Source: a virus
Length of the DNA stretch: 64,000 nucleotides
IMG/VR virus record: IMGVR_UViG_3300042691_027241
Location: 1 to 64,000 of that record
Direction: 5' to 3' (one strand)
In this document: one piece after another, positions 16,061-24,937 of the stretch
Layout: the number at the start of each line of letters is the position of its first letter
How positions within the stretch are numbered: position 1 is the stretch's first letter
Program-made: the position numbers and the translations under genes
Notes under the pieces: generated by a model
The model's database searches: none
What the model was told of the DNA's origin: nothing
What the model saw: only the letters and a program-made list of their open reading frames with translations

Positions 16061-17079
16061 TAAAGATTTCTATAGATATCAAGCAATAGGGTTTTATTAT
16101 ATTGGTCACTTTGAATGTTTGTAAGTTGATTGGTTACAATAGTATCTACACTTTCAAACATTATGTTTCCGGTGATATCGTAGTTGATATCTTCGGTAAT
16201 AGATTTTTGCGGAATAAGTGTAATTTCTCTTAGGCCGTAAGTATTTACAAATGTTTCTTTAATAAACGTAGCTTCTTCGTAGCTAATATCCACATCAAGA
16301 TTCACACGTACATGCATGTCTTTATGCAACAATGCATCCGTATTTTGTAATACATCACTTAGTTGATACACACGATATCGTGGTTGATTGGGCCACGCAT
16401 GATATTCAGGTTCTGCACCCCACTCCAGGATCATCATACCTCGTTCATCGTCGTGATTGTCGGCATAGTTGTGCGGGAAGCAGTTGCCAATATAAGTTAT
16501 ATTTTTTTGTGTTTGTCGTTTGTGAAAATGCCCAGTGAACACATGTTCAATACCGGTAAAGTCCTCACGCCGGACATCGCCATGATCGGGCATTTGTACC
16601 ATGGCATTCATGTAGAATGTTGGTAGTTCAAAATGCCCAAACATGTACTTGGCTGATAATTTTGGTATGCGTTTGTAGTCTTCGCCTACTAACCAAGGGG
16701 CCACAATAACATCACCGCTGTGTAGCCAATCATTACAAATGATGACATTCGGTAAATGTTTAGCCCACTCAACACTTTGGACATCACGCTTGTCGCGATA
16801 ATATAAGTCGTGATTGCCAGGGATAAAGTAAACACGATCGAAGTTATCGTTGAGATGTTCCAAAGCACGGAGACTATAGTTAAGAGTGACAATATTGATA
16901 CTGGCACGATTGTTATGCCAATCTCCAAGAAAAAACGCTGTTTCACATCCTTCTTCCTTTGCCTTAGCAGTGAACCATTTTATGAAGTTTAAGCAATCTT
17001 CATTGTGTGTTTGACTGTTGCTTTTTAGCCCAAAGTGTATATCTGTGCAGACTGCTGCTCGTTTAAATAGATTACTCAT
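16060..17079 (-). CDS. 47: Recombination endonuclease subunit, gp47-like (SbcD/Mre11 family)
   Basis: This 339-aa metallophosphoesterase has all the Mre11 motifs: CTDIHFG with D13/H15, GDWH at 52-55, GNHD at 88-91, GHF at 148-150 and GHFH at 183-186. These bind two metal ions for the 3'-5' exonuclease and endonuclease reactions. The partner is gp46, encoded immediately downstream. The length equals that of T4 gp47 (339 aa). In T4 the genes also occur in the order 55-47-46. The C-terminal 100 residues correspond to the DNA-capping and gp46-binding region. Confidence 0.95.
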   Translation of the reverse strand: MSNLFKRAAVCTDIHFGLKSNSQTHNEDCLNFIKWFTAKAKEEGCETAFFLGDWHNNRASINIVTLNYSLRALEHLNDNFDRVYFIPGNHDLYYRDKRDVQSVEWAKHLPNVIICNDWLHSGDVIVAPWLVGEDYKRIPKLSAKYMFGHFELPTFYMNAMVQMPDHGDVRREDFTGIEHVFTGHFHKRQTQKNITYIGNCFPHNYADNHDDERGMMILEWGAEPEYHAWPNQPRYRVYQLSDVLQNTDALLHKDMHVRVNLDVDISYEEATFIKETFVNTYGLREITLIPQKSITEDINYDITGNIMFESVDTIVTNQLTNIQSDQYNKTLLLDIYRNL

Positions 17080-17117
17080 CGTATTAGTTTACTATTTTCT
17101 AAACAGTAAAGTCAAAC

Positions 17118-17990
17118 TTAATCGTCGCTATAATCGCCAGATTGTGGATTACCGCCCCAAGATCCCATACCTTGTCTGGTATAACTTGGAGTAAGTCCGT
17201 TCATTTCAAGAATATCATCTCGAAGATTTTGGTTGCGCTTTTCAATGTTAAGCACTCGAGTAAAGGAATTAGTGATAGCAGCAGTATAATAAGCAAAAGG
17301 ATTTTGTGATTTGCTTTCATCAAATTGTAGTCCTATCTGAGAGAGTTGAAGTAATGCTTGACTACGCATTTCATCGTTGTAAGTGTAGCCGCGCCAGTTG
17401 CTACGTGTAGCATAACGCTCGCACAATTTCATAAACATATGAGCCAGCTTTTTGGTCATTGCACCGTGCTCTCGGCAAAACTCCCCATCAGATACATCTC
17501 CTTTCCAATGACTTTTGCCCACACAATAAGGAATTCCTTCGTCGTTAATTCGATAATGTTGGAAAGGAGGAAAATTACATTTAACATACTTGGCAGGAGG
17601 AGCGTCTGTTGACAAATCATCATACTCAGTAAGCACATTTTCCTCATCATCAATAACTTTTTTCTTTTTAGATGTATCCTGCGGAATATGATTCCAAGTC
17701 ATTATTCTGAATACTACATCTGTATCGGCAATCTTGCTGGGTTTTATAGCAAAATTTTCGAGCTTTAATTTTTCACTTGAAACGGACTGCGCTGCATCAT
17801 ATGCTGCTCTGGCCAGTCGTTCTGCACGTAGCTTACGCCCCTCTGTGATATTTTTTTTGTTTATTTTGTCTATACTTGGTAGTATGATATCGTAATCACC
17901 ATCTTCGGGCAACAAAAAACTACAGTAGGTAAGTTTGCTTTTGTGGATTTCTTTGAGAATATCGCGATTGTTTAGATAATTGTGTTTCAT
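17118..17990 (-). CDS. 55: Late-transcription sigma factor, gp55-like
   Basis: This 290-aa protein carries the gp55-type sigma region 2: WRGYTYNDEMRSQALLQLSQ (residues 199-218) and NPFAYYTAAITNSFTRVL (230-247). Family role: it binds host RNA polymerase core and recognises the single TATAAATA late promoter box; such boxes occur in this window. T4 gp55 is 185 aa; the extra length is an N-terminal part (Lys-rich, residues 40-130) and a Cys/His-containing segment (C138, C156, H161, C172, H175) that could bind zinc. The start ATG 17990 has AAGGA nine bases upstream. It is the first gene of the leftward operon 55-47-46-accessory block. The zinc site is my inference. Confidence 0.9.
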   Translation of the reverse strand: MKHNYLNNRDILKEIHKSKLTYCSFLLPEDGDYDIILPSIDKINKKNITEGRKLRAERLARAAYDAAQSVSSEKLKLENFAIKPSKIADTDVVFRIMTWNHIPQDTSKKKKVIDDEENVLTEYDDLSTDAPPAKYVKCNFPPFQHYRINDEGIPYCVGKSHWKGDVSDGEFCREHGAMTKKLAHMFMKLCERYATRSNWRGYTYNDEMRSQALLQLSQIGLQFDESKSQNPFAYYTAAITNSFTRVLNIEKRNQNLRDDILEMNGLTPSYTRQGMGSWGGNPQSGDYSDD

Positions 17991-18022
17991 TAAGTTCCTT
18001 AAAATACGCTGTTAATTTAGCA

Positions 18023-18030
18023 AATAAATA
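18023..18030 (+). promoter_or_regulatory. Possible late promoter box (AATAAATA)
   Basis: AATAAATA lies 24 bp upstream of ATG 18054, at the head of the rightward baseplate run. It matches seven of eight bases of the late consensus. The region is A/T-rich, so chance occurrence is possible. Confidence 0.4.
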
Positions 18031-18053
18031 ATAAAAAAGCAAGAGGAAAATAT

Positions 18054-18995
18054 ATGCCAGTAGTAGAAGATTCAAAAATTGGGCTTTTTGCGCCTAATAA
18101 AAACAGCCAATTAAATCCAACGCTGGATGCAGAAGGACGGGCTGCCTTTTTGGCACGCCAAAAAAGTGCAATAAGCGGCAGTGGAGACCCCAAGGAAAGT
18201 CGTTTGTTAAAAGCCGGTTTACAAGCAGACGGCACCGCAATTACATCTTCTATGGCCAACGGAACTCCCAGTGTTGGGTTTGATAAATCTGGTGAAGAAT
18301 GGCGTGTACGAGTCAGTGTTGCGCCCGCAGCAAAAATATTATATAGGGATCCCAATCCTGGGGTAATGTCGTTTCTTAAAGATACTGATGGAGTCATTTT
18401 TCCTTACGTGCCTCAGGTTACTGTTGCCTATCAAGCAAGATATGGGTCACAACCGCTTACACACTCAAACTATACAAATTATTTTTACGAAGCCAGCGAA
18501 GTACAAGCAATTCAAATTAACGGCGAATTTTCTGTACAAAACGAATTTGATGCACAGTATCTTTTAGGTGTCCTTTATTTTTTTAGAGCTGCTACAAAAA
18601 TGTTTTACGGAAATTCTGGAATATACCAAGGATCGCCGCCGCCTATCCTGTATTTAGATGGATACGGTGCTCATTATTTACCTCACGTTCCGTGCTTGTT
18701 AACTCAATTTTCTCATACGATGCCAAATGACGTTGACTATCTTGAGACGACATTTCAAGGTAAGGGCACCTCAAAAACAACAATAGACACAGTTACAAAA
18801 TTGCCTGTGACAAAAACAGAACCTGGCAGAAACTATATTACTACGGAAACAGGAGAATTACCGTCAAAAACAAGACTTCCTACAGTAAGCACGATTTCAA
18901 TCACCCTGCAACCGGTGTATAGTCGTACAAAACAAAGAGAATTTGACTTTAATGCTTTTGCAAGGGGCGATATGATAACCAAAGGAATGTTGTAA
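18054..18995 (+). CDS. Putative tail tube/baseplate junction protein (gp48/gp54-like)
   Basis: This 313-aa protein has a Gly/Ser-rich first 85 residues, then a globular region containing IFPYVPQVTVAYQARYG (about 118-134), LTHSNYTNYFYEASEVQAIQ (about 138-157) and FDAQYLLGVLYFFRAATKMFYG. I associate this arrangement with T4-like tail-tube initiator or baseplate cap proteins, which have a tube-like fold, but I cannot separate gp48 from gp54 by eye. It starts the plus-strand baseplate operon and overlaps gp53 (TAATG). A GAGG site precedes ATG 18054. Alternative reading: another hub-proximal tube protein. Confidence 0.55.
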   Translation: MPVVEDSKIGLFAPNKNSQLNPTLDAEGRAAFLARQKSAISGSGDPKESRLLKAGLQADGTAITSSMANGTPSVGFDKSGEEWRVRVSVAPAAKILYRDPNPGVMSFLKDTDGVIFPYVPQVTVAYQARYGSQPLTHSNYTNYFYEASEVQAIQINGEFSVQNEFDAQYLLGVLYFFRAATKMFYGNSGIYQGSPPPILYLDGYGAHYLPHVPCLLTQFSHTMPNDVDYLETTFQGKGTSKTTIDTVTKLPVTKTEPGRNYITTETGELPSKTRLPTVSTISITLQPVYSRTKQREFDFNAFARGDMITKGML

Positions 18996-19300
18996 TGGCC
19001 AAAGTAGCTTATTCAAGTAACAGCCCATATGCCCAAACAAGTACGTTTGGGAATTTTTTAGACGTAATGACCAATCGACCAATTACAAAAAAAGACGACG
19101 ATGTGTTGTATGAAATTGATAAGGTGTACGAATTTAGGCCCGACATACTTGCATCTGACCTGTATGGCGATAGTGCGCTATGGTGGGTGTTTGCTATGCG
19201 TAATCCCAATGTACTGAAAGATCCGCTTTTTGATTTTCGTGCAGGGGTTCAAATTTTTATCCCCAAAAAGGCCACACTCCAACAAGATTTAGGAGTATAA
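18995..19300 (+). CDS. 53: Baseplate wedge subunit, gp53-like
   Basis: This 101-aa protein carries the gp53 signature ILASDLYGDSALWWVFAMRN (residues about 51-70) followed by a LysM-like FDFRAGVQIFIP. Family role: gp53 closes the baseplate by joining neighbouring wedges around the hub. T4 gp53 is longer (196 aa); the short form here keeps the LysM-like part. The start overlaps the previous stop (TAATG), and the gene is followed within two bases by the TTG start of the next. Confidence 0.85.
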   Translation: MAKVAYSSNSPYAQTSTFGNFLDVMTNRPITKKDDDVLYEIDKVYEFRPDILASDLYGDSALWWVFAMRNPNVLKDPLFDFRAGVQIFIPKKATLQQDLGV

Positions 19301-19301
19301 C

Positions 19302-22300
19302 TTGCCAAAAGAGCTTAGATTTAGTCAGCAAAAACTTGACGAAGTTAACAAGTTAATCAAAGGCGGCTACAGTGAGGATGACGCTTTTAATCGTGCTGGT
19401 ATTACTGAGGAAGAGTATGACCTGTATCGACTGGATGATAAAGGTCGAGTCACAAAAGCATTTGATGTAATTGAAGTTAGAACCAAAGAGGAAGAAGAAG
19501 CGAGGATAGCCGAAGACCAGAGACGAGTAAAAGAAGCAGAAGAACGACGAGCACGTCGTGAAGAAGAAATCAGAGTCGACCGCGAGAAAAACTTAGAGCG
19601 ATTACGAAAAAAGAGAGAAGACGAAAAGGCCGCAGCTAAAAAAGGTTGGAGTGACGAAGAAGACAAAGCAGAAACTACCGGTCCATCAAACACTCGAGGG
19701 GAAGTAACAACAACCACAAGTGGCGGTGGGGTAAGAGAAACCAGAATGACTGCTGAAATGTCGGACTGGACAGGCAAAAACAATACTGCTCGCAAAGCAG
19801 ACGACGCAGCCACAACAGCAGCAAAAAACGAATATCTAAGATCTTTGGGCTTAGAAAACGCCAACTTCAGAGAGAAGAATAGGGCATTACGTGCTGCCGA
19901 AGCCGAGGGTAAAGATTTTAATGTCACTACAAATCGTGATGCACTGGGCCCGCCACCTCAAACGCAGTATGAAGACGTCACTATCAGACCAAATCAAACT
20001 AATGTTCAAGTAACCAACGACGGTGCACAGACAGCCAATCAAGCAGCAAAAAATCAAGCCGACGGTCAAACCGCAGAAGATAAATTAAAAAATGAAAATT
20101 TGTCTCCGCAACCAGGCGCCGGAAACAATCAACCAACCACAACCAATGACCCAAATCCTCTAATTGTACCTGCCGCGACTGTAAGCACAGCCGAAGCAGA
20201 CAAAATTCGAAACAATGCAAACAGAGGATCGAGCGCCGAAGAACTACCCCCGAACGCTTTTCCGGCTCCAGGCAGCAGCGAAAGCAATTCCGTTGAAGCC
20301 GGAAGAGACTTAGAAAAACGCAAACAATCAAGTATATCAGGAACTACCAGCAGTAGTAAACCAATTGATTCTGGCAAGTCAGATAGCGACAAACAAAAGG
20401 AGTTGTCGCTAAAATTAGCACAAGCCAAGAAAAATTTACTGCATGACTATACCAGCAGTACCTATAGACTTACTTTATATCTTCTGTCGGCCATGGATTA
20501 TACTGCCATGATAGAACGGCCCAGCAGCTTTGAACCTAAATTTGCTTTGATTTCAAGTGGTGGTGGTTTTCCTAACAAGCAGCCCCTAACAACTGTTGCA
20601 TCAGCAACAAAAACTGGACGCCACCCTGATTTCATGGAAGATTTCTTTATTGAAAATCTCAGTCTTACCACTGTGGTTGGTTTGAATGCAAAAACCAAAG
20701 CCAGTAACGCAATAGAAATAAGTTTTAATATAATTGAACCATATGGTATGACATTATTAGACAGGCTACAAAGTGCTTGCATGATGCCGCCTGTTGAATG
20801 CCCTAATTATATGGATCAGCCTTATCTATTAGAAATTGATTTCATATCAAATGTAAATGAAGCTACACCAACATCTAATAGAATTGATAGAAAACGTGTT
20901 GCCATCAAAATTATAGAAATGAAAATTAAACCTGGAACAGGTGGTACAGAATACAGATGTAGAGCTATTCCATACAACCACACTGCGTTTCAGGATTCGG
21001 TAGCTGGCCTACCTATTGCACTTAGCGTACAAGCAGGTACTGTGGGAGAATTCTTTGACAGTAATAAAGAAATAGAAAAAATATTTTCAGCCGAAGTATC
21101 ACAGAATGAAGAGCGAGTGGAAAGTGAATTAAAAAAATGGGTGGCAGATCAAGAAAGTAAAAATCAAGGAACCAAACCTACAGAAGCAGAAATAAATCAA
21201 GAAAGAGACCGTAGAAAAGCAGCTTTGGATTATGCAACCAAAAGTTATCCAGCTGGTTATAACGGTTTTATGCGCGGCGTGTCGGGCCCAGGAAGAACAT
21301 TTGGCTTACCTCCGTCGTTGATCACTTTTAATATTACAGACAGTAGGATACAGAAAAGCAAAATTGTTGATGAAAAGTTTGCTGAGGCACGCACAGTACC
21401 AATGTCAGATCCAGATGAATCAGTAAACTCTTCTCATAAGAGATCGCAACTTAAAGATGGTAAAACCAAACAAGGATTCAATATCAATCCAGGGATTAAC
21501 ATTGTGCAATTGATTGACCGAGTGATGCAAAGTAGCGAATACATATCAGGTCAAGTCAAGGAAGCCAAAGACGCAATAGAGAGAAACAGAGGAATAATAT
21601 CTGATAGGAGTAACTTGCTGAATGATGCAAATCAAACTCAAATTAACAGAGAACAGGCAGCAAAAGAGAGAAGAGAAGCTCAAGCCGAACTTAACAAATA
21701 CCAGTTTTTAGATTGGTACAAAATAATACCACAGATATATCTTAATGGATTTGATAATAGTACCAATGCTTACAGTAGAACAGCGGTGTATACAATTGTG
21801 CCTTATAAAGCAGCTAATGCTTACCATCCTGATTTTGCCAAAACAAGAATTAACAAAAGTAAAATTGTAAGAGCATACAATTATCTCTACACAGGGCTGA
21901 ATCAAGACATTATTAGTATAGAAATAGATTTTGATAGTTTATTCTATACCGGAATCACTGCATATCAAGACAGTAAAACTGCTGTGGCAGCAAGTTATAG
22001 TAATCCATTAGAGGATGAAGATAATGCAGCGAGAGATGCTGACCCTAATAGGCCGAATGCCAAAAGAAATTTAGATTTACCAACATCTTACAAGCCTCGA
22101 GGTGTAAACGCCAAAGGTTCAGGACAAATGAATAGAGCTGTTAAACCCGATGCAACTGCGGTTAGTGATATTGCTGACAGCATATATACCAGCAGTCGCG
22201 GCGATATGTTAAATGTGCAATTACGTATTATAGGCGATCCTGGATTTATTAAGCAGGACGACATATATTATAATCCTATGAGTCCCGATTATCAAAACAC

Positions 22301-23258
22301 TATTATTAGTAAAGTAGCAGGAGAAAACAACAGCGAAACGGTACCTATTAATCCAGATACAGGACAAATACTGTTTGACCAAGAACAAGTTTTTGTTCAG
22401 CTTTTAATAAAAAGTGCTGTAGATATTGATGATGCCACTGGCATTACTAACAAACAAATAAAACTATCTAATGGTAGAATGACCGATTCTACATTCAGTG
22501 GGGTGTACAAGGTTCTTAAAGTAAAAAGCGATTTTACAAAAGGTAAGTTTGAACAAACTCTTGATCTGGTTAAAATGCCAAACGACTTATTTTATGATGA
22601 TAGTCCCCGAACATCGCCCAAAGTAGAACTTCAAGCCACAGTGGCCGTTGGTGAACCTACACAGTCAACCCCGTTAGCACCAGTACAAGAGAATCAAGTG
22701 GTTGATAGTACAGGTTTAACATCAGATCAAATAAATGATTTAAAAACAGCAGCAGCTCAACCACCAACTAACCCAGTTCCGGTGTCTGCTGGTGCAGGAA
22801 CAGTGGCCACTGTTCCGCAACCTACAGCAGCAGCACCTTCTAATGCAGGGGATGCGTTGGCAGTTGCTCCAGAGCAATCAGTACCGCGCGATCCTCAAAA
22901 CGAGTTAGCAGAAATTGAAAGTGAAATAGATGATATATTGAGAACAAGAACTACAGAATTTAACTCATTCAACGCTACCATAACCAGCATTAAAAATGAT
23001 TCAAGCTTGACAAGAGAGCAAAAAGCAGATAAAACTATTAGATACAGAGAAGCTTTAAAAGAAGTTTTATCTGAACAGGCCACACAGCTACAACAAGTGG
23101 CCCTAAGATTGCTCAAGGTACAAGAAACAAGCAAAGGTTATACAGCGCAAATAACAAAACTGATAGGCAGGGCGGCGCCTTTACAAACACAAGCCACTCA
23201 GGTGTTTAAAGATCAAACAGAAAAAATCAAAAAAATTCAAGAAACAGGTTTAGTATAA
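19302..23258 (+). CDS. Large baseplate hub-like protein (candidate gp27 equivalent)
   Basis: This 1318-aa protein starts with TTG at 19302, preceded by GGAG. Residues 60-125 are a highly charged Glu/Arg/Lys coiled coil, and residues 125-370 are low-complexity and polar. A globular part begins near residue 385 (YRLTLYLLSAMDYTAMIERP; NLSLTTVVGLNAKTK; IEISFNIIEPYGMTLLDRLQ). A later segment, LNVQLRIIGDPGFIKQDDI (about residue 970), is of a type seen in hub proteins of the gp27/gpD fold. The C-terminus is again Gln/Ala-rich and coiled-coil. T4 gp27 is only 391 aa. Position just before the gp5-like gene supports a hub role; the assignment is tentative. Confidence 0.5.
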   Translation: MPKELRFSQQKLDEVNKLIKGGYSEDDAFNRAGITEEEYDLYRLDDKGRVTKAFDVIEVRTKEEEEARIAEDQRRVKEAEERRARREEEIRVDREKNLERLRKKREDEKAAAKKGWSDEEDKAETTGPSNTRGEVTTTTSGGGVRETRMTAEMSDWTGKNNTARKADDAATTAAKNEYLRSLGLENANFREKNRALRAAEAEGKDFNVTTNRDALGPPPQTQYEDVTIRPNQTNVQVTNDGAQTANQAAKNQADGQTAEDKLKNENLSPQPGAGNNQPTTTNDPNPLIVPAATVSTAEADKIRNNANRGSSAEELPPNAFPAPGSSESNSVEAGRDLEKRKQSSISGTTSSSKPIDSGKSDSDKQKELSLKLAQAKKNLLHDYTSSTYRLTLYLLSAMDYTAMIERPSSFEPKFALISSGGGFPNKQPLTTVASATKTGRHPDFMEDFFIENLSLTTVVGLNAKTKASNAIEISFNIIEPYGMTLLDRLQSACMMPPVECPNYMDQPYLLEIDFISNVNEATPTSNRIDRKRVAIKIIEMKIKPGTGGTEYRCRAIPYNHTAFQDSVAGLPIALSVQAGTVGEFFDSNKEIEKIFSAEVSQNEERVESELKKWVADQESKNQGTKPTEAEINQERDRRKAALDYATKSYPAGYNGFMRGVSGPGRTFGLPPSLITFNITDSRIQKSKIVDEKFAEARTVPMSDPDESVNSSHKRSQLKDGKTKQGFNINPGINIVQLIDRVMQSSEYISGQVKEAKDAIERNRGIISDRSNLLNDANQTQINREQAAKERREAQAELNKYQFLDWYKIIPQIYLNGFDNSTNAYSRTAVYTIVPYKAANAYHPDFAKTRINKSKIVRAYNYLYTGLNQDIISIEIDFDSLFYTGITAYQDSKTAVAASYSNPLEDEDNAARDADPNRPNAKRNLDLPTSYKPRGVNAKGSGQMNRAVKPDATAVSDIADSIYTSSRGDMLNVQLRIIGDPGFIKQDDIYYNPMSPDYQNTIISKVAGENNSETVPINPDTGQILFDQEQVFVQLLIKSAVDIDDATGITNKQIKLSNGRMTDSTFSGVYKVLKVKSDFTKGKFEQTLDLVKMPNDLFYDDSPRTSPKVELQATVAVGEPTQSTPLAPVQENQVVDSTGLTSDQINDLKTAAAQPPTNPVPVSAGAGTVATVPQPTAAAPSNAGDALAVAPEQSVPRDPQNELAEIESEIDDILRTRTTEFNSFNATITSIKNDSSLTREQKADKTIRYREALKEVLSEQATQLQQVALRLLKVQETSKGYTAQITKLIGRAAPLQTQATQVFKDQTEKIKKIQETGLV

Positions 23259-23259
23259 A

Positions 23260-24936
23260 ATGGCAGATTCAATTAATCCAAAAAAAGTTAATCCCAACTA
23301 CGACAAGGACGCCACACCCGGTATCAAAATTGATCCTGGACCATACATTGGGATTGTCAAAAACAATGTAGACCCTACCCGACTGGGTAGATTAGAAGTA
23401 TGGATAGCCGAATTGCAAGGAGAGGAAACAGGACCGTACATTACAGTAAGCTACGCAAGTCCGTTTTTTGGCAGCACTGTTGGTAAACCAGGGGTCGATG
23501 ATCCTACCACATTCGGAACAGAGGCTCAGACTTATGGTTTTTGGGCTGTGCCACCTGACTTAGAAAATCAGGTCCTGGTCACTTTTGTAAATGGAGATAT
23601 CAGTAGAGGATTTTGGTTTGCCTGCATACAAAATACAGAGTCTACTCATATGACGCCTGGTATTGCCAGACCCAGTGGCACTACACAGCTGACTCTTGAT
23701 CCTACCTTCGGCATCAATAGAGATGTTCCTGCAGATAACATATTTTTGCCAGGCAGCGAAGTAAACTTAGAGAGTGTTGGTAGAAACACAGCAAAAAATT
23801 ATCTTGAGTTAGATAGAGTGTTACACACTTACCAATCTAATATTGTAATTCAACAAGGATTAGAGTCTGATCCTGATCGTGGAACCATAACCAGTTCAAG
23901 TACCAGAGAATCTCCCAGCAGAGTATTTGGGTTCAGCACCCCGGGTCGCGGATTTCCAGATTTAACTGACAAATACCCAGATAGAGAATCATTAGACGAA
24001 GCCTTAAAATTAGGCAATCAAGGCGAAAAAATCTTTGATTGGCAACCCACTGAACGAAAAGGTGGGCATACCTTTGTCATGGATGATGGCGATCTATACG
24101 GCGACAGTCAGCTGGTAAGATTAAGATCAGCAGGCGGGCATCAAATATTGTTCAATGACACCAATGAAGTTTTATATATTATCAACAATAAAGGGACTGC
24201 ATGGTTAGAGTTTACTCCTAAAGGTAGTATTAACATTTATAGTGGTGACAGTCTGAATTTAAGATCTGAGATGGATTTGAATTTTCACGCCGACGGTAAT
24301 GTAAACATCAATGCAGGATCTACTATTAAAATGTATGCAGGAGCATCAATCGAATCACAAACATCTTTACAATTAATTACTGCCAAAGATTTATATAATA
24401 TCAATGCAGGTGTAGTGGGCTTACGCAGTGGAGGCAGTTTAGATATTAGAGCACTTAATGCCAGCATAGAAACTGCAGGATTGTTTAATATAAAAACTCA
24501 AGACACCATGATAACTTCATCAAGATGGGTTAATGTTAGATCGCAAGGTAATGTAACATTCAATTCACAGAGCGAATTTATAATAAGTTCAAACACAAAC
24601 GCAAGTTCAGGTGTTACAAGTGGTTGGAAAGTGGGATCCGGGGAACTATGGTTAAAAGGCGGAGATCAAGTGTATATAAACACAGCCGGAAAAGTACCAG
24701 AAAACCCAAAAATTCCACCTACACCAGTAGAGCCATTAGTAAATCCGCCAATGGAGTTATATCAACAGGAAAATGTAAGATTTAATCCAGACATTAAACG
24801 TTGGGAGTTAGATCCACAAAGTGGATTGGCAAGTATAGCACCGCTTACCCCCACGCACGAGCCTTGGACAAGACAAACAGGTAAGAAGAAATTGAGTAGC
24901 GGGTTAGCTGAACCAAATAAAGATCAGGAAGAATAG
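23260..24936 (+). CDS. 5: Baseplate hub spike, gp5-like, without the lysozyme domain
   Basis: This 558-aa protein has an N-terminal OB-fold segment (GPYIGIVKNNVDPTRLGRLEVWI, given here as its region at residues 26-48), then FWAVPPDLENQVLVTF and the FVNGDISRGFW strand typical of gp5/VgrG. The middle (residues 150-290) shows no lysozyme motif. Residues 325-450 form short repeated strands (INIYSGDSLNL, NFHADGNVNINAG, KMYAGASI) like the triple-stranded beta-helix of the T4 needle. The C-terminus is Pro-rich. Family role: the membrane-piercing central spike. The missing lysozyme may be supplied by the next gene. The start two bases after the previous stop indicates coupling. Confidence 0.8.
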   Translation: MADSINPKKVNPNYDKDATPGIKIDPGPYIGIVKNNVDPTRLGRLEVWIAELQGEETGPYITVSYASPFFGSTVGKPGVDDPTTFGTEAQTYGFWAVPPDLENQVLVTFVNGDISRGFWFACIQNTESTHMTPGIARPSGTTQLTLDPTFGINRDVPADNIFLPGSEVNLESVGRNTAKNYLELDRVLHTYQSNIVIQQGLESDPDRGTITSSSTRESPSRVFGFSTPGRGFPDLTDKYPDRESLDEALKLGNQGEKIFDWQPTERKGGHTFVMDDGDLYGDSQLVRLRSAGGHQILFNDTNEVLYIINNKGTAWLEFTPKGSINIYSGDSLNLRSEMDLNFHADGNVNINAGSTIKMYAGASIESQTSLQLITAKDLYNINAGVVGLRSGGSLDIRALNASIETAGLFNIKTQDTMITSSRWVNVRSQGNVTFNSQSEFIISSNTNASSGVTSGWKVGSGELWLKGGDQVYINTAGKVPENPKIPPTPVEPLVNPPMELYQQENVRFNPDIKRWELDPQSGLASIAPLTPTHEPWTRQTGKKKLSSGLAEPNKDQEE

Positions 24937-24937
24937 T

